A stretch of DNA of 36,715 nt from Prevotella sp. (lineage in GTDB: Bacteria; Bacteroidota; Bacteroidia; Bacteroidales; Bacteroidaceae): contig JALCDQ010000004.1 in assembly GCA_022641735.1 (NCBI GenBank), positions 184,192-220,906 of the forward strand, read 5' to 3'. The notes below the pieces were generated by a model. It was not told the DNA's origin. It searched no databases and saw only the letters and a program-made list of their open reading frames with translations. Made by a program: the position numbers and the translations under genes. How positions within the stretch are numbered: position 1 is the stretch's first letter; each line of letters begins with the position of its first letter. Below, piece by piece: positions 17,114 through 27,000 of this stretch.

Positions 17114-18979
17114 CTATTTCAAAGCTTTAGCCTTTGGCAGTAACTTATTGGGTTCATTGAAATGCTGATTATCAGGAACATTATTTTTACCAACTCCCAT
17201 TTGCATCAATTTCTTAAGTTGAGGTAAATAATGTTGGTATATCTCTCTTGGCGTACAATTATGTTCTTTGCACAACGAAGCTGCCATGCCAACCACCTCA
17301 CCCATCATGCCTGTTGTTCTCATTACACGAACAGTGCCTAGTGCAACATGTGTTACACTAATGTCGCGCCCTGCCATAAAAAGATTGCCAATATTTCTTG
17401 AATAAAGGCATCTATAGGGAACATTATATGGATGGATAAAACGATGGACGGTAGCCGTCTTAAATTCATTTCCAGGGAAACGCATTGAATTAGTGCTGTC
17501 AGCTAGATGCAAGTCTATGCTCCATGTTGTACAAAAAGAAGCATCTTCGTGGAAGACATCTTTGTCGATATCATCCTGTTTGAGAATATAATCACCAATT
17601 ATTCGTCGGCTCTCTCGCTTGCCGGCGATATAAGCTACCCATTCCAGATGTCGTGTTTTCCATGAATTATCATCCGTCAAATGATTCTTTAAAAAGCTCC
17701 AATTGGAATAGACGATCAATAACCCATAATCTCTAATTTTCTCAGCATCTGTGATTTGGTTTCTGTTCATGCCTGTTTCCCAATTCCATCCGCCCATGGT
17801 AACTTTCTCGCAATTAGAACTATTGATATGCAAGCCATATGAAAATTCAGGAAATATCACCTTTTTACCGACATCCTTCGAATACCATTGAAGGGAAGCT
17901 CCCATCACTAAGTTATCAGCAATTTCTGGAGCTAGAGACTCTCCATATTCATTAGTTGATTCACGCCCCATTAAATAATCAGCTCCTGCTAAATAGCCAA
18001 TAGTACCATCTCCGGTACAGTCTGCTACTAAATGTGCAACAATTCTTTTCCTTTGCCCTGTCAATATATTTGAAGTATAAATGGCTTTTATTCTGTCTCC
18101 GTCCATCTCAATACTATCAGCATGTTCATTTTCTAGCAGCACGATATTATGTTCTGCACGGATAAAAGAATCTTTCTTTGCATCTTCATAATATTCTGCA
18201 GGTCTGGCGTTTCCACTACGTGAATGGCCAAATTCCCGAATCATTCTGCCCAATCCCTTATTAGGGCCTATCTCGATTATGCCACCAAGATGTACTCTCA
18301 CTTCTGAACTATTGTTACCACCAAGAACAGAACGGTCGTTAATTAATACTGTCTTACAACCAAGTCTGGCTGCAGAAGCAGCAGCGCACATACCTGCAAT
18401 GCCTCCGCCAACAATAGCAAAATCTGTCTTTATTTCTTCAATATTTTTATATAGTTCTGGATGACAGGCCATACGAAGGGACTTGGTTTCCTCCTTTCCA
18501 TAGCTTAGAATTTTATTGTTTCTGTCAGTAGTAAGGAACATAGCATCACAGCGCCCATCGAAACCACTCAGATCATGGAGGGTCAGAAGTATTTTCCCCC
18601 GTTTTAGTTTTCTTTTGCCAACATATTGCCATTCCCAATGATTTCCTGTATTGCCTAGGACATTTGGGAAAAGATGATTTCCACATTTTACTTGAAATCC
18701 CCCTGGTCCTTTCCCTTTCCTCCAAGGTGATGTCCAATTATAAGTACGCACATAGATATTATAATATCCCTGTTCTGAAACATAAATTTTAGTTGAAGCA
18801 TCTGCTACAGCTTGTCCCATGCCATGTGCTAACAGATAGGGAGAGCCCATAAGATCCATATACTGTTGATCAACAACCCAACCACCTTTGTTATTAAAAC
18901 TCTCAGTATCAACAAATATATCTGCAGCTTTTATTGTAAGCACAGAAATCCATGTGAGAAAGATCATTATAATTCTCAT
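17114..18979 (-). CDS. Secreted FAD-dependent oxidoreductase with N-terminal accessory domain
   Basis: The 621 residues begin with a signal peptide at 1-19. Residues about 20-155 form a beta-rich domain, possibly carbohydrate-binding, with aromatic clusters such as YNWTSPWRKG. The FAD-binding domain of the FAD_oxidored type starts at about 185 with the dinucleotide motif VGGGIAGMCAA (190-200). It continues with RSVLGGNNSSEVRVHLGG, DCTGDGTIGYLAG and the C-terminal flavin-contact block NLFMAGRDISVTHVALG. Proteins of this family turn up in Bacteroidetes and Planctomycetes glycan loci, where their reaction is mostly unknown and annotation as 'xanthan lyase' is misleading. A sugar-oxidising role that helps later cleavage is possible. 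A hairpin in the gap before it (19016-19049) separates it from the transport and binding genes. Confidence 0.85.
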   Translation of the reverse strand: MRIIMIFLTWISVLTIKAADIFVDTESFNNKGGWVVDQQYMDLMGSPYLLAHGMGQAVADASTKIYVSEQGYYNIYVRTYNWTSPWRKGKGPGGFQVKCGNHLFPNVLGNTGNHWEWQYVGKRKLKRGKILLTLHDLSGFDGRCDAMFLTTDRNNKILSYGKEETKSLRMACHPELYKNIEEIKTDFAIVGGGIAGMCAAASAARLGCKTVLINDRSVLGGNNSSEVRVHLGGIIEIGPNKGLGRMIREFGHSRSGNARPAEYYEDAKKDSFIRAEHNIVLLENEHADSIEMDGDRIKAIYTSNILTGQRKRIVAHLVADCTGDGTIGYLAGADYLMGRESTNEYGESLAPEIADNLVMGASLQWYSKDVGKKVIFPEFSYGLHINSSNCEKVTMGGWNWETGMNRNQITDAEKIRDYGLLIVYSNWSFLKNHLTDDNSWKTRHLEWVAYIAGKRESRRIIGDYILKQDDIDKDVFHEDASFCTTWSIDLHLADSTNSMRFPGNEFKTATVHRFIHPYNVPYRCLYSRNIGNLFMAGRDISVTHVALGTVRVMRTTGMMGEVVGMAASLCKEHNCTPREIYQHYLPQLKKLMQMGVGKNNVPDNQHFNEPNKLLPKAKALK

Positions 18980-19015
18980 CTGCGTATTTTTAATATTGAA
19001 TTTATAAAGCTAAAA

Positions 19016-19049
19016 GAAGCTCACCAGAAAATAAATTTCTGGGGGCTTC
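19016..19049 (-). terminator. Intercistronic hairpin inside the PUL operon
   Basis: GAAGC (19016-19020) pairs with GCTTC (19045-19049), and CCAGAAA (19024-19030) pairs with TTTCTGG (19036-19042), with a five-base loop. On the minus strand it is followed by TTTTAGCTTTAT. It falls in the 83-base gap between the lipoprotein gene and the oxidoreductase gene, so it may be a leaky terminator or an RNA-stabilising structure that makes upstream binding and import genes more abundant than the enzyme genes. Confidence 0.55.
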
Positions 19050-19062
19050 AATTAATCATTAG

Positions 19063-20664
19063 TTATTTGACACTAATTCCTGCAAGTTTCAACCACCCTT
19101 CAGATGTCAATTGATCATCTTTTGCTGCAATCTTTATTCCAATTGCATTGTTTTTCGTGGAATCTACCAGTCCGACAGCCCAAGTGTAGTCTCCAGCTTT
19201 AACTCCATTAAGTCCAAATTTAACATTATATGTCTTCGGCTTGTTCAGTATCCAGTCTGAAAGTTCAGGAGTCTCATCTACAAAAACATACTGTGGCTTT
19301 AGAGTACTATTATCAAGCAATGCAAAGGCTACCTTGTATTTTTGATTCCATTGCGGAATATTTGTTGGACAATAGCCCCAACCTAGATTTGACCATCTAT
19401 GAGTTATACTCACTTCACCATTCGAACTAGCAATTGTAGGCACTGATATCTTGTCTGGCCAAAGTCTATATCCACCTTCAGCAATAAACTGTTCAACTAA
19501 TTTGTATGCAGAATTGAACCAAGAATGTGTCTCACCTGCATCAAAGTTAGAATTATATCGTAAATCCATCATATTAACACAAGCTCCTTTCCCTTCATCG
19601 AATTCACCCTGACGAACTTCTGCGTAATTAGCATATCCATCACCATTAATACTGCTACCATGAGAAGACTCGACCCATCCGCCTTCCATAATGATAGGGC
19701 GCACATAGCGCATACTTGCTGCAAAATTTCTTTCCCATGTCGTATAATAACTTTTCATTCCAAAAGCATCATGCCTCAGAGAAAATCCTCTGTCCACAGC
19801 CTTTCTCAACATTTCTTCAGCCTCGCTAGTAGAAGCATTTGAAAAACTATTCAAACTCAATAAACAACGATGATAGTTTATCACAATAGGAACACTCTTA
19901 AATAATCCTGACATTAAATTCGTAATCCAGTCAAAGACAGCTTGTTTAGGTGTCTCATCTCCCGTTGAATAAATAAGAGAGTGAGTTTCGCCCCATTTTC
20001 CCAATCCAAATCCACTCACAAACATTGTCTTGTCTGGATCGTCATATTCTGCTGCAAAATCCTTTAAAAAAGCAGCATAATATTGTTGAAATATTGGATC
20101 GTCAGGATATGGAGACCATACCTGAACACTACCCGTTGTACTAATAAATCCTTTGGCACCTGCATCACGTACAAAATCTGGTGTAAAATTATAATGTTTA
20201 TCGCGGCTATCAACAACAAATGTAAAAGCTAATTTCAAGCCTCGCTCTTTAGCCCCATCTTCCAGCATGCGGAATTTCTTTGCTGCTTCAGTATTACAAT
20301 TTTTTTGCCATACATAAACGCCTTTTTCAGGATTAAAGTCAGACCATGCACCACGAACATAAAGAGTAGTCGCATAATCAGACACTTTAACTTTCCCTAC
20401 CGAAGAATTAAAGTTATCATACTTATTCCAAAAATCATAAGTCATTCCATCGCCAAGACCAGCATATAATACCCATCCTGTCATTGGATTACGTAAATTT
20501 TTCGTCCGTTCAGGTTTTATCGAGACAATTTGATTCCCTGAAATATTCCACAAATCTTCCGACACTATACTATCGTCATCCGAACAAGAAACAAAGATTA
20601 TTGCTAGAACAGACAATAACACTGTGGTCCACAAACGACTTTTATTTATATTTGATTTCATCAT
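19063..20664 (-). CDS. Surface lipoprotein with DUF4874/DUF4832-type TIM barrel, putative glycoside hydrolase
   Basis: This is a 533-residue lipoprotein. The signal peptide ends in a lipobox with C27, followed by SDDDS, the acidic export signature of Bacteroidetes surface lipoproteins. Residues about 50-380 read as a TIM barrel (DUF4874-like), and about 400-530 as a beta-sandwich (DUF4832-like). Candidate catalytic glutamates are E226 in FGLGKWGE and E327 in IIMEGGW. Both, with their surrounding blocks, recur in the paralogue at 27499 (E210, E308), a spacing typical of retaining clan-A-like glycosidases. Other shared blocks are NP.(T/N)GWV.Y, SLRHDAFGM, VRQGEF and NNLGWGYCPTNIPQWNQ(K/R)YKVAFA. 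To my knowledge no activity is assigned to this family. It sits directly after the SusE/F-like gene (23-base gap), the usual place for the surface endo-enzyme of a PUL. Confidence 0.75.
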   Translation of the reverse strand: MMKSNINKSRLWTTVLLSVLAIIFVSCSDDDSIVSEDLWNISGNQIVSIKPERTKNLRNPMTGWVLYAGLGDGMTYDFWNKYDNFNSSVGKVKVSDYATTLYVRGAWSDFNPEKGVYVWQKNCNTEAAKKFRMLEDGAKERGLKLAFTFVVDSRDKHYNFTPDFVRDAGAKGFISTTGSVQVWSPYPDDPIFQQYYAAFLKDFAAEYDDPDKTMFVSGFGLGKWGETHSLIYSTGDETPKQAVFDWITNLMSGLFKSVPIVINYHRCLLSLNSFSNASTSEAEEMLRKAVDRGFSLRHDAFGMKSYYTTWERNFAASMRYVRPIIMEGGWVESSHGSSINGDGYANYAEVRQGEFDEGKGACVNMMDLRYNSNFDAGETHSWFNSAYKLVEQFIAEGGYRLWPDKISVPTIASSNGEVSITHRWSNLGWGYCPTNIPQWNQKYKVAFALLDNSTLKPQYVFVDETPELSDWILNKPKTYNVKFGLNGVKAGDYTWAVGLVDSTKNNAIGIKIAAKDDQLTSEGWLKLAGISVK

Positions 20665-20687
20665 GTGAATAATTTGAAGTTACATAT

Positions 20688-22310
20688 TTATTTATGATCA
20701 AATTTAACTACCAGATTTTTAATATCAACTACGATGAAGTTGCAATTTTCAGGTATGATAAAATAAGCAAACCTATTGTCCGATTGACCAGCAACTAGTT
20801 TTAGAGCTGAATTATCGGTAACAGTAATATAACCATTATGGTCATTACGTTTTGCATTGGCAGAGGAGCCGAAGGCATACACATTGTTATTAGTATTATC
20901 AATTGTAAATTTAACAGACCCTGTAATGCTGTTTCCGCGTTCATCTTTTTGAGAAGAACGAGGTAATGCCTCTCCTTTATAAACAAAGATATAAGGATTG
21001 GCCTTACTCTGCTTAAGCGTATATTTATCCTGATACCCAACAAAGGCACCCGCATCATGAGCAAACGCATTGAAAGTACCATACATCCATAGCTTCTCGA
21101 TTACGGTCTTATATGGATTTATTTTAAGTGTTGTATTATTCCAGCTTGCTTCCATTGATGTAGGATCAGTAGAAGGTGAATAAATCGTTATAGTCTTTTC
21201 ATTAAGATTAAGAACAACTCGGTATGTACCACCTTTTTCAATATTCCAGTATCTTCCATTTGCTGCTGTTCCTGTAGCTACTTGTGTAAAGGTTGATGAG
21301 ACACCATCATTGATATTATGTGAGCTCGAGTTCTTAGGGACGATTGATAAATCTTCTTTGCCATCTTTCATAACAGGCAAGTATAGAGTCCCTGCATTCA
21401 AAGAACCATGGAAAGCATAGATATTATCATCTTCAAGAGTCCGTTCAAGTTCTATTTGTGATCCAGAGGTTGCTGTTCCTGTCATAAAGACCTGATCCAA
21501 TGATACTTCACTACTTGTTGAAACAATTGTAACAGAGTGATTCTTCAAATTCACTGTGACCCGATAATTATCTTTTTCTGGTATTAACCATGAGTTTGCT
21601 TTCCCTTTTTCAGTAACCACTGCAGCCATTGCTTCAGCGGTGATTGGGCTATTGACATTTTCCGGGCCAAAAGCATTTTCCTCATCATAATACTTAGCAG
21701 GAAAATAAATAGAGCCTTGGGAAAGAGGGCCTGTATACGTGTATACTAGAGTGTCATTCTCATTACGGGCCATTTCTATATCATTATCGCCGACGGCTGA
21801 ACCTGACATCCACAGTTTGCTAGCCAAAAACTGTTTATTGCCATATGTTTTCACTTTTACATGAGCTTCGGCAATATCTGGAGTCACCAATCTAGGACCC
21901 TGAATAGTTGCTGTCACTCTAAAAGTCATAGTAGATGGTGTACTCGTCAATCTGTTAAATTTATTAATTAGGATATCTTGAAGTTCCGCATTCGTATATG
22001 AACGTTTAAAATTCATATCATCTTCATATTCGCTCATTGCACTGGCAGCACTACCTTCAACTGAAATCTGATACTGATAATTTATTATGTAATCATTACC
22101 ATAATCATAAGTAGGAGTCCACTCAAGTGAAAGAGCTTCTTTGTCAGGTTCCGATTCATTAAGAATAATGTTATCTGAGGAAACTGAAATATCCGTTATC
22201 GCCTTATTACGAGAAAAGCCATTATCTATATCTTCACTGCATGATACAGTTAAAAAAGACAATAACAGGATGGCAAATGTCAACAAATTGTTAGAAATAT
22301 TTTTTTTCAT
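20688..22310 (-). CDS. SusE/SusF-like surface glycan-binding lipoprotein
   Basis: The 540 residues carry a lipobox at C24 followed by SEDIDN, again the surface-export pattern. An N-terminal SusE-type immunoglobulin-like domain (about 35-165) is followed by three beta-sandwich modules. Two begin with similar blocks (KLWMSGSAVGDNDIEMARN near 167, QVFMTGTATSGSQIELER near 273) and the third with EKLWMYGTFNAF, each with the fold pattern 'YTGPL..GSIYFP' and 'YRVTVNLKNHSVTI'. This is the layout of SusE and SusF and of many surface glycan-binding proteins, with modules strung along the cell surface to hold the polymer. Position right after SusD fits. Sequence of such proteins varies with substrate, so no substrate can be inferred. 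Confidence 0.85.
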   Translation of the reverse strand: MKKNISNNLLTFAILLLSFLTVSCSEDIDNGFSRNKAITDISVSSDNIILNESEPDKEALSLEWTPTYDYGNDYIINYQYQISVEGSAASAMSEYEDDMNFKRSYTNAELQDILINKFNRLTSTPSTMTFRVTATIQGPRLVTPDIAEAHVKVKTYGNKQFLASKLWMSGSAVGDNDIEMARNENDTLVYTYTGPLSQGSIYFPAKYYDEENAFGPENVNSPITAEAMAAVVTEKGKANSWLIPEKDNYRVTVNLKNHSVTIVSTSSEVSLDQVFMTGTATSGSQIELERTLEDDNIYAFHGSLNAGTLYLPVMKDGKEDLSIVPKNSSSHNINDGVSSTFTQVATGTAANGRYWNIEKGGTYRVVLNLNEKTITIYSPSTDPTSMEASWNNTTLKINPYKTVIEKLWMYGTFNAFAHDAGAFVGYQDKYTLKQSKANPYIFVYKGEALPRSSQKDERGNSITGSVKFTIDNTNNNVYAFGSSANAKRNDHNGYITVTDNSALKLVAGQSDNRFAYFIIPENCNFIVVDIKNLVVKFDHK

Positions 22311-22336
22311 TACTTTTCGATTTTATATATTGCAGA

Positions 22337-24061
22337 TTAATATCCAGGATTATTGGTCATATTAGGACATAATTCCAAATCATGAGTAGGTATTGGCCAC
22401 AAATATTGTCTTTCTGGAAAGATCCGTTTTGCTCCAGTAGTGCAGAGCCCTGCATTAAACAGCGCAGAAAAGTCTGCACATCCATCGTCATCAATTTGTG
22501 GGGTCATAGACCAAAACCACAAGTTCTTATTAACAACATTATTAAGCAATTCTGCTGGCTGAAGCATAATATAGTTATACCCATTGAGGGCCTTTGCTGC
22601 CAGTTTCCATCTGATAAGATCCATATATCGAAGGTTTTCTTTTGCAAATTCCATTCGTCGTTCTATGCGGATGGTTTTTCTCATTTCTTCCTGTGAGCCC
22701 AACTTTACGGCTGGATAAGAATTTGTCTCGGTATAATTAACCCCATAAGCTCTGCTACGTACCATATTGATACACTTAACTACCTCATCCGTTATCTTAT
22801 TCTGCTCAACCATTGCCTCTGCATACATTAGCAAGACATCCGCATAACGCATAATAATATAATCTGTCTCAACCTGCATGCCATTATCCATCCATGTTGC
22901 GTCAATACCTTTTTTCCACAGAAGTCCATTATATGATGCATATTGATTGATAATCCGAGTATCATTATTTTTCTGCATAGCTCCAGTAGTATAATTCATC
23001 ACCATCTTGGCTGCAGGACTTGGATCATATTCAAAACCGCAATGTTCAGTATTGAAAGGAACAATTGTCATAGCGCAACGGGGATCTCTATTGTCGAATG
23101 GTCGGCGTGGATTAAATAGAGGAGACTCATCAATTGGAAGGCCATCTGTACATAGGAATGAAGCAAGTAAATCCCATGAAGGATTGTCAGAACCATATCC
23201 GCCACAATTTCGAGGGAGATCATTTTTTACGAACCAAGAATCAAGGATAATACTATTTTCTATAGACCGAGGTATAACAAATATCTTCTCATCATTCACC
23301 TTTGTTTTTTGCAAGAAGAGTTTAGCATAGTCGGGTTCTAATTTATATATGCCTAAATCGATGCATTGTTTAGCCGCCTTAGCGCAAGTATCATAATCAC
23401 CAAAATACAATGCAAAACGTGCTTTCATCGCCAGTGCAGCCCCTTTAGTAAACCGTGATTCACTTGAACCAGAGTAAGTCACGGGTAGATATTCAATAGC
23501 TTTATCAAAGTCTTCATACACATGGGCAATAACCTCATTCTTAGGCATACGACCATTCTGCTCTGCTTCAGTAATTGTTTCTGTATTGCTTAAATAAGGA
23601 ACATCACCGAAGTAGCAAACTAATTCTGCATACTTACATGCTCTTGAAAAACGAGCTTCTCCTTCATACCGATTAACAACAGATTCAGGTACGCCGCTGA
23701 CACGTGATTTTTCAATATTCTCAAGCATTGTATTTGTACGTGCAATCAGTTTATAATCCTGCTGCCAAAGCGCATAAACCTCATATTGCTGGCCATTGAC
23801 AGTACCATCAAGTACACATCCATTACTTCCAGGATTCCTATTTACTAGACGATAGGTAAAATTATCTGTCCATTGTTCTGAGGATATTAGAGGCTCTTGC
23901 CAATATCCTAGGATATAGAATTCATTGGCAGCCATCTTCAATTCTGTTTCAGATGTATACCATGACTCTGTATTTCCTTGTGTAGAAGGTACAATATCCA
24001 TACTCTCACAAGACATAATTATAAGGCTTACACTTGCCAATAATATATTATTAATCTTCAT
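22337..24061 (-). CDS. susD: SusD/RagB family outer-membrane glycan-binding lipoprotein
   Basis: This is a 574-residue lipoprotein with a lipobox at C18 (IIMSCES). It shows the RagB/SusD tetratricopeptide pattern: EGEARFSRACKYAELVCYFGDVPYL near 130-155, the 'KGAALAMKARFALYFGDYDTCAKAA' helices near 205-230, and the C-terminal FAKENLRYMDLIRWKLA and IFPERQYLWPIPTHDLELCPNMTNNPGY. It forms the lid over the SusC channel and binds the incoming oligosaccharide. It starts 13 bases after the SusC stop on the same strand. Length and ends are normal. Confidence 0.95.
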   Translation of the reverse strand: MKINNILLASVSLIIMSCESMDIVPSTQGNTESWYTSETELKMAANEFYILGYWQEPLISSEQWTDNFTYRLVNRNPGSNGCVLDGTVNGQQYEVYALWQQDYKLIARTNTMLENIEKSRVSGVPESVVNRYEGEARFSRACKYAELVCYFGDVPYLSNTETITEAEQNGRMPKNEVIAHVYEDFDKAIEYLPVTYSGSSESRFTKGAALAMKARFALYFGDYDTCAKAAKQCIDLGIYKLEPDYAKLFLQKTKVNDEKIFVIPRSIENSIILDSWFVKNDLPRNCGGYGSDNPSWDLLASFLCTDGLPIDESPLFNPRRPFDNRDPRCAMTIVPFNTEHCGFEYDPSPAAKMVMNYTTGAMQKNNDTRIINQYASYNGLLWKKGIDATWMDNGMQVETDYIIMRYADVLLMYAEAMVEQNKITDEVVKCINMVRSRAYGVNYTETNSYPAVKLGSQEEMRKTIRIERRMEFAKENLRYMDLIRWKLAAKALNGYNYIMLQPAELLNNVVNKNLWFWSMTPQIDDDGCADFSALFNAGLCTTGAKRIFPERQYLWPIPTHDLELCPNMTNNPGY

Positions 24062-24074
24062 AGTTATTTTAAAA

Positions 24075-27000
24075 TTAGAAGTTTACAGACATTCCGAATA
24101 AAAGAGAAGTTGTGATAGGATAATCACTGGTTCCCATTTCTGGATCCCAACCTTTTGGGAAATTACTTATGCAAAACAGATCTGAGGAGCTTGCATAAAA
24201 TCGCACTTTTTTCAGACCAATACTATTTATAAATTTCATCGGAAGAGTGTATCCCAAAGTTATATTCTTCATACGAAAATAATGGCCATTAAACATCCAA
24301 AAATCAGAAATTGCATAATTGTTTCCTTTTGAAACATTTGAAAGACGAGGATAGCAAACACCAGAATTTTCTTCTGTCGTATTGAAAGCACTCCAATAAC
24401 GTCCTTCAATGATTGCAGGAATATTACCGTAATTGTCTCTCAATGGTTGAACCATAGAAGTTGAAAGGTATGAATTTTGTTTACCTACACCCTGGAAAGC
24501 CATAGAAAAATCAATATTTTTCCATGAAGCATTAATCACACCGCCATACTGAAAACGTGGTAAAGAATTCCCCAAAGGTATACGATCATATTCTGGGGAT
24601 ATTATACCATCTGGCACGCCATCTGGCCCACTTATATCTTTGTAATGTAAATCGCCAACCGTCACAGTAGAACTTGTTCTAGCGGAGTTATTGACCTCTT
24701 CTTGTGTCTGATAGATACCTTCACATTTATAGCCATAATAAGCATTGAAATATTCACCAGCCCGATTAATTCTGCCACTGCTAATGATATCTGCACCATT
24801 AAGATAATCAATTTTTGAGATGAAATCGGAAAAATTAGTGGAGATTCCATACTTCAAATTGCCAATATGGTCATTCCATGATAATTCGAGATCATAACCA
24901 TGAGTTGACATTTTACCTGCATTAGTACTAGGATTGGAAAAGCCCATCGTGTATGGAATTTCTATATTAAGCAACATATCTGTAGTTTTTTTCCAATAGT
25001 AATCAGCTGTAAAACGTAGACGATTATTTAAAAATGATGCATCAAGCCCGAGATCTGTAGATGTAGTTGTTTCCCATGTGATATCCTCTACAGCAAGTGT
25101 TCCAGGCCTAGCCGTTTTCTGAGACAACACGGTACCATCTGCCATATAAAAAAATGAATTGCCAAAAGACATCAATGCTATATATGGAAAATAATTTGAT
25201 CCAATTCTTTCATTACCCAGCTTACCCCATGATGCACGTAATTTAAGATGCGAGAACCAGTCTAATTTTAGATTCTGCCAGAATTTTTCCTCGCTAATTA
25301 CCCATCCTGCAGATACTGATGGGAAAGTACCCCATCGATAATTTTTAGCAAAACGTGAAGATCCGTCATGGCGCACATTAGCTTGAAACAGATAGCGCTC
25401 TGCATAAGAATAAAGAATGCGCCCGAAAAAAGAATTAGATGTATATGAAGAACCAGTGCCACTATTATCCTTAAAATCTTCTGGTCCGATATTTAAATAT
25501 GGATAATTAGTCAACTCATACTGATCACGGGAAGCTGTAAGATTTTCTGATTTTGCAACATAATTTTCATATCCTGCCATAAAAGTCAGGCTATGTTTTC
25601 CAAAATCACGCATATAATTTGCCAACAACTGTGATGTAACATGATAATTATCATTACGGGTCTCATCAAGCTTATTCGTTGCCCATAAGAAACCATTTCC
25701 ATCCAAATATCCTCCAAATATATCCGGATCATCCATTTGATTATAAGAAGCAGCTAATCTGAAAGCCTTTTGCTTTTGATAATTGATGAAGGGTGCAATG
25801 ACCGCTTCTAAACTTAATCCTTTAATAGGAGTATATTTAATGGAGCCCTTACCAAATGCCTGAGTACTGGAGGATGTACTGCTGCCACCTTCTTGAAGCA
25901 AGCCATACGGATTAGCACCAGACTTACCAGAAGCAATACGTCCATCAGCCCACATAGCTGGATAAACCGCAGGCATCTTACGCAAATCATTAAAAGGGGA
26001 ATAATTAGGAGCTACATTCTTTGCATAGCGTATGCTGACATCAAGTGTGGCACTTAATTTATCACTAATTGTAAAGTCATTATTTACCCGCATCATATAA
26101 CGTTGGAACCGATTATTTCCATATAGACCTTTTACATCATCATAAGATAATGTCACATTTGTCTTTATAATTTTATTACCTCCATTAAGGGTAAGGGTAT
26201 GAGTCATACGAGGAGCCGATTTTTTTAATATGAGGTCATTCCAATCTGTTATTGGATAATTATTGGGATCTTTCTGATAATTTTTAACCCAATTTTTTGT
26301 CTGGTCAGCAGTATATACTTGAAAATAGCCACCAGAAGGGTTATCATTATACATAAGTTCATTATTCATTTCAAGATAACGAGTTACTCCAACCATACTA
26401 GGTTGCCGAGTTGGTATTTCCCATCCTAACTCACCTGTATAGATAAGAGAAACCTTATCCGTTATTTCTCCACGCTTTGTTGTCACGAGAATGACACCTG
26501 CTGCAGCTTTCGAACCATAAATAGAGGCTGCTGCTGCATCTTTCAATACTGATATACTTTCTACATCATTGGTATTTACATTATCAAGTGAACTTTCAAC
26601 TCCATCGACTATTACAAGTGGCCTAGAGTCTCCAATAGTAGTAACCCCTCGAACATATATACTACTGGCAGAAGAACCCGGTGCATTACCACTTCGCCTG
26701 ACCATCAAACCAGAAACGGATCCTTGTAATGCGGTAGAAAGGGTTGTTGTATGACGATTAGCAAGGTCAGAGCCTTTAACAGCCGCAACAGATCCTGTCA
26801 AATCCTTTTTCTTTATTGTTCCATATCCAATAACTACGGTCTCTTCAAGTGTTGTAACATCTTCTGCAAGGGTAACATTATAAACGCCATTCTTATTAAT
26901 AGCGAGCTTTTGTGAGAGATATCCAATATAAGAAAAAATTAGTTTAGAGCCAACGGGAACCTCAATAGAATAGCTTCCATCTATATCAGAGACAGCGCCA

